From Acidiferrimicrobium sp. IK (GTDB taxonomy: Bacteria; Actinomycetota; Acidimicrobiia; Acidimicrobiales; Palsa-688): DNA of 64,000 nt. A program made the translations under genes and the position numbers. Every line of letters starts with the position of its first letter. The stretch's first letter is position 1. The notes under the pieces are model-generated. The model did no database searches. It was not told the DNA's origin and worked only from the letters and a program-made list of their open reading frames with translations. The stretch lies in assembly GCF_025499425.1 (NCBI RefSeq), contig NZ_JAIMCB010000005.1, positions 124,001-188,000 on the forward strand. The letters run 5' to 3'. Below are positions 62,272 to 64,000 of this stretch, one piece after another.

Positions 62272-62637
62272 ATGCTCAACTACGTGGTGCTGCACGGCAC
62301 CCTGACCAGGTCGGCCCGGGCGCAGGTGCTGGCCTCCGAGGCGGTCCTGCTGCGGTTGGAGCTTCGCACCCGTACCGGTGACGGGCCGGCCGACAGCGTG
62401 CCGGTGGTGTGGTTCGATCCCCCGGCGTGGGGTCCGTCCCTCGAAGCTGACGCCGACTTGGTCGTCGTCGGTCGGGTCCGCCGGAGGTTCTTCTCCGCCG
62501 GCGGAGCGACGCAGAGCCGTACCGAGGTCGTCGCCGACCGGGTGGTGCGGGCCGGGTCCCGGCGCCGGGCGGCCAGGGCCTTGGTGGAGGCCGCCGTCAG
62601 CCTTGAGGCCGCTGCGGTCGCCGTCGAGCAGGGTTGA
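62272..62637 (+). CDS. Small OB-fold (single-stranded DNA-binding-like) protein
   Basis: The 121-aa protein resembles the first 95 residues of SSB/PriB-type OB folds (MLNYVVLHGTLTRSARA, VPVVWFDP, DLVVVGRVRRRFFSAGG, QSRTEVVADRVV), followed by an Ala-rich helix in place of the usual acidic tail. Actinobacteria often carry such a second, short SSB-like gene. It may bind ssDNA but lacks the protein-interaction tip. AGAGGAG about 11 nt before ATG is the RBS. The 162 bp after its stop hold short GC-rich repeats only. Confidence 0.7.
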   Translation: MLNYVVLHGTLTRSARAQVLASEAVLLRLELRTRTGDGPADSVPVVWFDPPAWGPSLEADADLVVVGRVRRRFFSAGGATQSRTEVVADRVVRAGSRRRAARALVEAAVSLEAAAVAVEQG

Positions 62638-62799
62638 CCCGCTCGCCGCCGGGCAGTGACGATCCCGCCGACCGCCGACCGCGGACCGCCGACCGCGGGC
62701 CGCCGGGCTCGGTCGCGGGCCGGCACGGCCCGGCAGCTGGCCGGCGGCGGCTCAGGCTGCTGACCGGCGGGGCCGGCCCGTAGGGCAGCGCCCCGACCG

Positions 62800-64000
62800 T
62801 CAGCGCAGCGCCCGCAGCCGCTGCCGGACGTCGAACGCCTCGGGATCGGCGGTGCCTACCCGGCCGAAGAGGTCACGGGCGCGGGGCAGGTCCCCGGCTC
62901 GCTCGTAGAGGTCGGCCAGGGCGTACCACTGGCGCAGGTGGTGCTCCTGGGGGTGGTTGACCCGCTTGGATGACCGCTCCAGTACGGCGATGGCCCCTTG
63001 CAGGTCCCCCTGGTCGGCTCTGCACCCGGCCGCGACGATGCGGCCCTCGGCTACCAGCTCGGCGGAAGGGGACGCCTCGCGCAGGTCGTCCCACAGGGCC
63101 TCGGCCGCCGGATAGCGGTGAAGCGCCCGGTAGCAGTCGGCGAGGACCGGATGCTGGTCGTAGGAGCCGCTCAGCTCCTTGTACCGCTCGAGGTGCTTGG
63201 CCGCCTGCGCCCATTGCCCCATCCGGTACAGCGTCAGCCCGTAGAGCTCCTGCACCGCGACCGCGTCGGGGAGTTCCTCCACCAGGGGCCGCAGCATGCG
63301 GCGCGCCTCTTGGTAGCGCTCCCGGTCGTAGGCGTGCGAGGCGTCAGCCAGACGGCCAGCCAACTTCGCGCCTCTGGTCGCGCCGGCGGCCGAGGACAGC
63401 TCGTCGACCACCGGGCGGGGCACCGTGTGGCGCGGCGATCCCACGGTCGTCTCGGCGCCGCTCTCCTCGCGCCGGGAAGCCGCCTCACGGCGGGCGCGGT
63501 CGGTGCGGCGCTCCTCCCGCCCGGTGATCCGCCCGTCGCCGTCCGCCGGGCGGCCTGCGCCCGCCCGGGGCGCAGCGTCGACCTCCTCTTCGGGCTCGAG
63601 CACCCAGACCTCGTCGGGTTCCCACCCGGCGCCGTCGTCGCCATCGGCTCGACTGACCGCGGCGCGCCACTCCTCCGATGCGCTGGGCCCGCTGTCGTCT
63701 CTTAGCGCCCTGGCGCCGCGGCGAGCCACGCTGCCCCAGCCGGCAGTGCCGCGCTCGGGCTGCTCGTCGCGACCGGCGCCGCGCCCGGCCGGGCGGCCAC
63801 CGAAGCCCTGGCCGGCGCGTTCTTCCCTGTCGGGGCGCCGGCGGGCGGGCTGGTCGCTGGCATCGAACCGGCTGCTGCTGGCGCCGTCGGGGCGCCGCCC
63901 GCGCCGGCCGTCCCGGTCCGTCCCGCGCTCGGCGGCGTCGCGGCCGTAGGGCGCTCCCCCCCGTCTTCCTGCGGCCGGCTCCTCACCGCCAGGCGCGTCC
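62800..64000 (-). CDS. TPR-repeat protein, N-terminus beyond window edge
   Basis: The frame stays open from 62800 to the right edge, so the 5' end is outside the window. The C-terminal 190 residues form about five tetratricopeptide-like helical repeats (YDRERYQEARRMLRPLVEELP and following). The region before them, at least 210 residues, is Arg/Asp/Gly/Pro-rich and probably disordered. A GTG at 63729 is an in-frame alternative start, but the same composition continues upstream of it without a stop. TPR proteins are scaffolds; no partner can be named. Confidence 0.75.
   Translation of the reverse strand, partial: DAPGGEEPAAGRRGGAPYGRDAAERGTDRDGRRGRRPDGASSSRFDASDQPARRRPDREERAGQGFGGRPAGRGAGRDEQPERGTAGWGSVARRGARALRDDSGPSASEEWRAAVSRADGDDGAGWEPDEVWVLEPEEEVDAAPRAGAGRPADGDGRITGREERRTDRARREAASRREESGAETTVGSPRHTVPRPVVDELSSAAGATRGAKLAGRLADASHAYDRERYQEARRMLRPLVEELPDAVAVQELYGLTLYRMGQWAQAAKHLERYKELSGSYDQHPVLADCYRALHRYPAAEALWDDLREASPSAELVAEGRIVAAGCRADQGDLQGAIAVLERSSKRVNHPQEHHLRQWYALADLYERAGDLPRARDLFGRVGTADPEAFDVRQRLRALR

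Noticed and set aside
62638..62799. Repetitive GC-rich gap between convergent genes as a functional element
   Set aside because: Short degenerate CCGACCGC-type repeats only; nothing distinguishes it from ordinary GC-rich intergenic DNA.

Overview
The window is about 70% G+C. It has GTG, TTG and probably CTG start codons, many overlapping genes and many leaderless-type promoters. Gene content and order point to an Actinomycetota chromosome. The pairing of gcvH / FHA protein / MerR / bifunctional nuclease / MerR with tlyA-nadK-recN-pyrG and scpA-scpB-rluB-cmk-der matches conserved actinobacterial clusters (in M. tuberculosis roughly Rv1826-Rv1830 and Rv1692-Rv1713, from memory). Minimal egtBD, DUF2510, DUF1015 and a ferredoxin-type KorAB suggest an Acidimicrobiia-like lineage, but this placement is inference. 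Almost everything is core chromosome; one small accessory islet is visible at about 30.4-32.3 kb.

Layout. 0.1-10.8 kb (minus): glycine cleavage genes gcvPB, gcvPA, gcvT and gcvH, interleaved with two MerR regulators, a DUF151 nuclease-like protein and a zinc-ribbon GarA-like FHA protein, then a GDP-mannose pyrophosphorylase fused to a degenerate phosphomannomutase and a CDP-alcohol phosphatidyltransferase. 10.9-15.4 kb (plus): an RDD/DUF2510 membrane protein, a DHA2-type efflux pump with its MerR regulator and a palindromic operator, and an acyl-CoA dehydrogenase. 15.5-21.7 kb: small secreted or lipoproteins, a NifU-like protein, an unassigned structured RNA with a terminator-like hairpin, tRNA-Pro(GGG), a START-domain protein, a hemerythrin and a SpoIIE-type phosphatase. 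21.8-29.4 kb: der, a PDZ-DUF512 Fe-S protein, ispH, plsC, cmk, aroA, tyrA. 29.5-30.4 kb: pirin. 30.4-32.3 kb: islet with a broken integrase, a broken helicase, a VapBC-type toxin-antitoxin pair with a perfect palindromic operator, and a tRNA-Met-like 3' half. 32.3-45.2 kb: rluB, scpB, scpA, trpS, sseA, an M50 protease, a DksA-like protein, a Nudix hydrolase, pyrG, recN, nadK, tlyA, a Lys/Ala-rich protein and a HAD phosphatase. 45.3-54.8 kb: DUF1015 protein, PAS-GGDEF cyclase, a coupled SDR / alpha-beta hydrolase / AurF-like diiron operon, an HtrA-like protease without PDZ, and egtD-egtB for ergothioneine. 54.9-64 kb: korB, korA, class I aldolase, a Cof-type HAD phosphatase, an ABC transporter, a small OB-fold protein, and a TPR protein cut by the window edge.

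The strongest non-gene signal is a recurrent promoter pattern. A TANNNT hexamer lies 6-9 nt before the start codon of about nineteen genes, usually without a Shine-Dalgarno sequence or a clear -35, implying widespread leaderless transcription. Other items of note are the structured RNA at 16.74-16.98 kb, two copies of a 36-nt palindrome placed after unrelated genes, and the decayed mobile islet. I found no CRISPR array, rRNA, intact transposon or large biosynthetic cluster.
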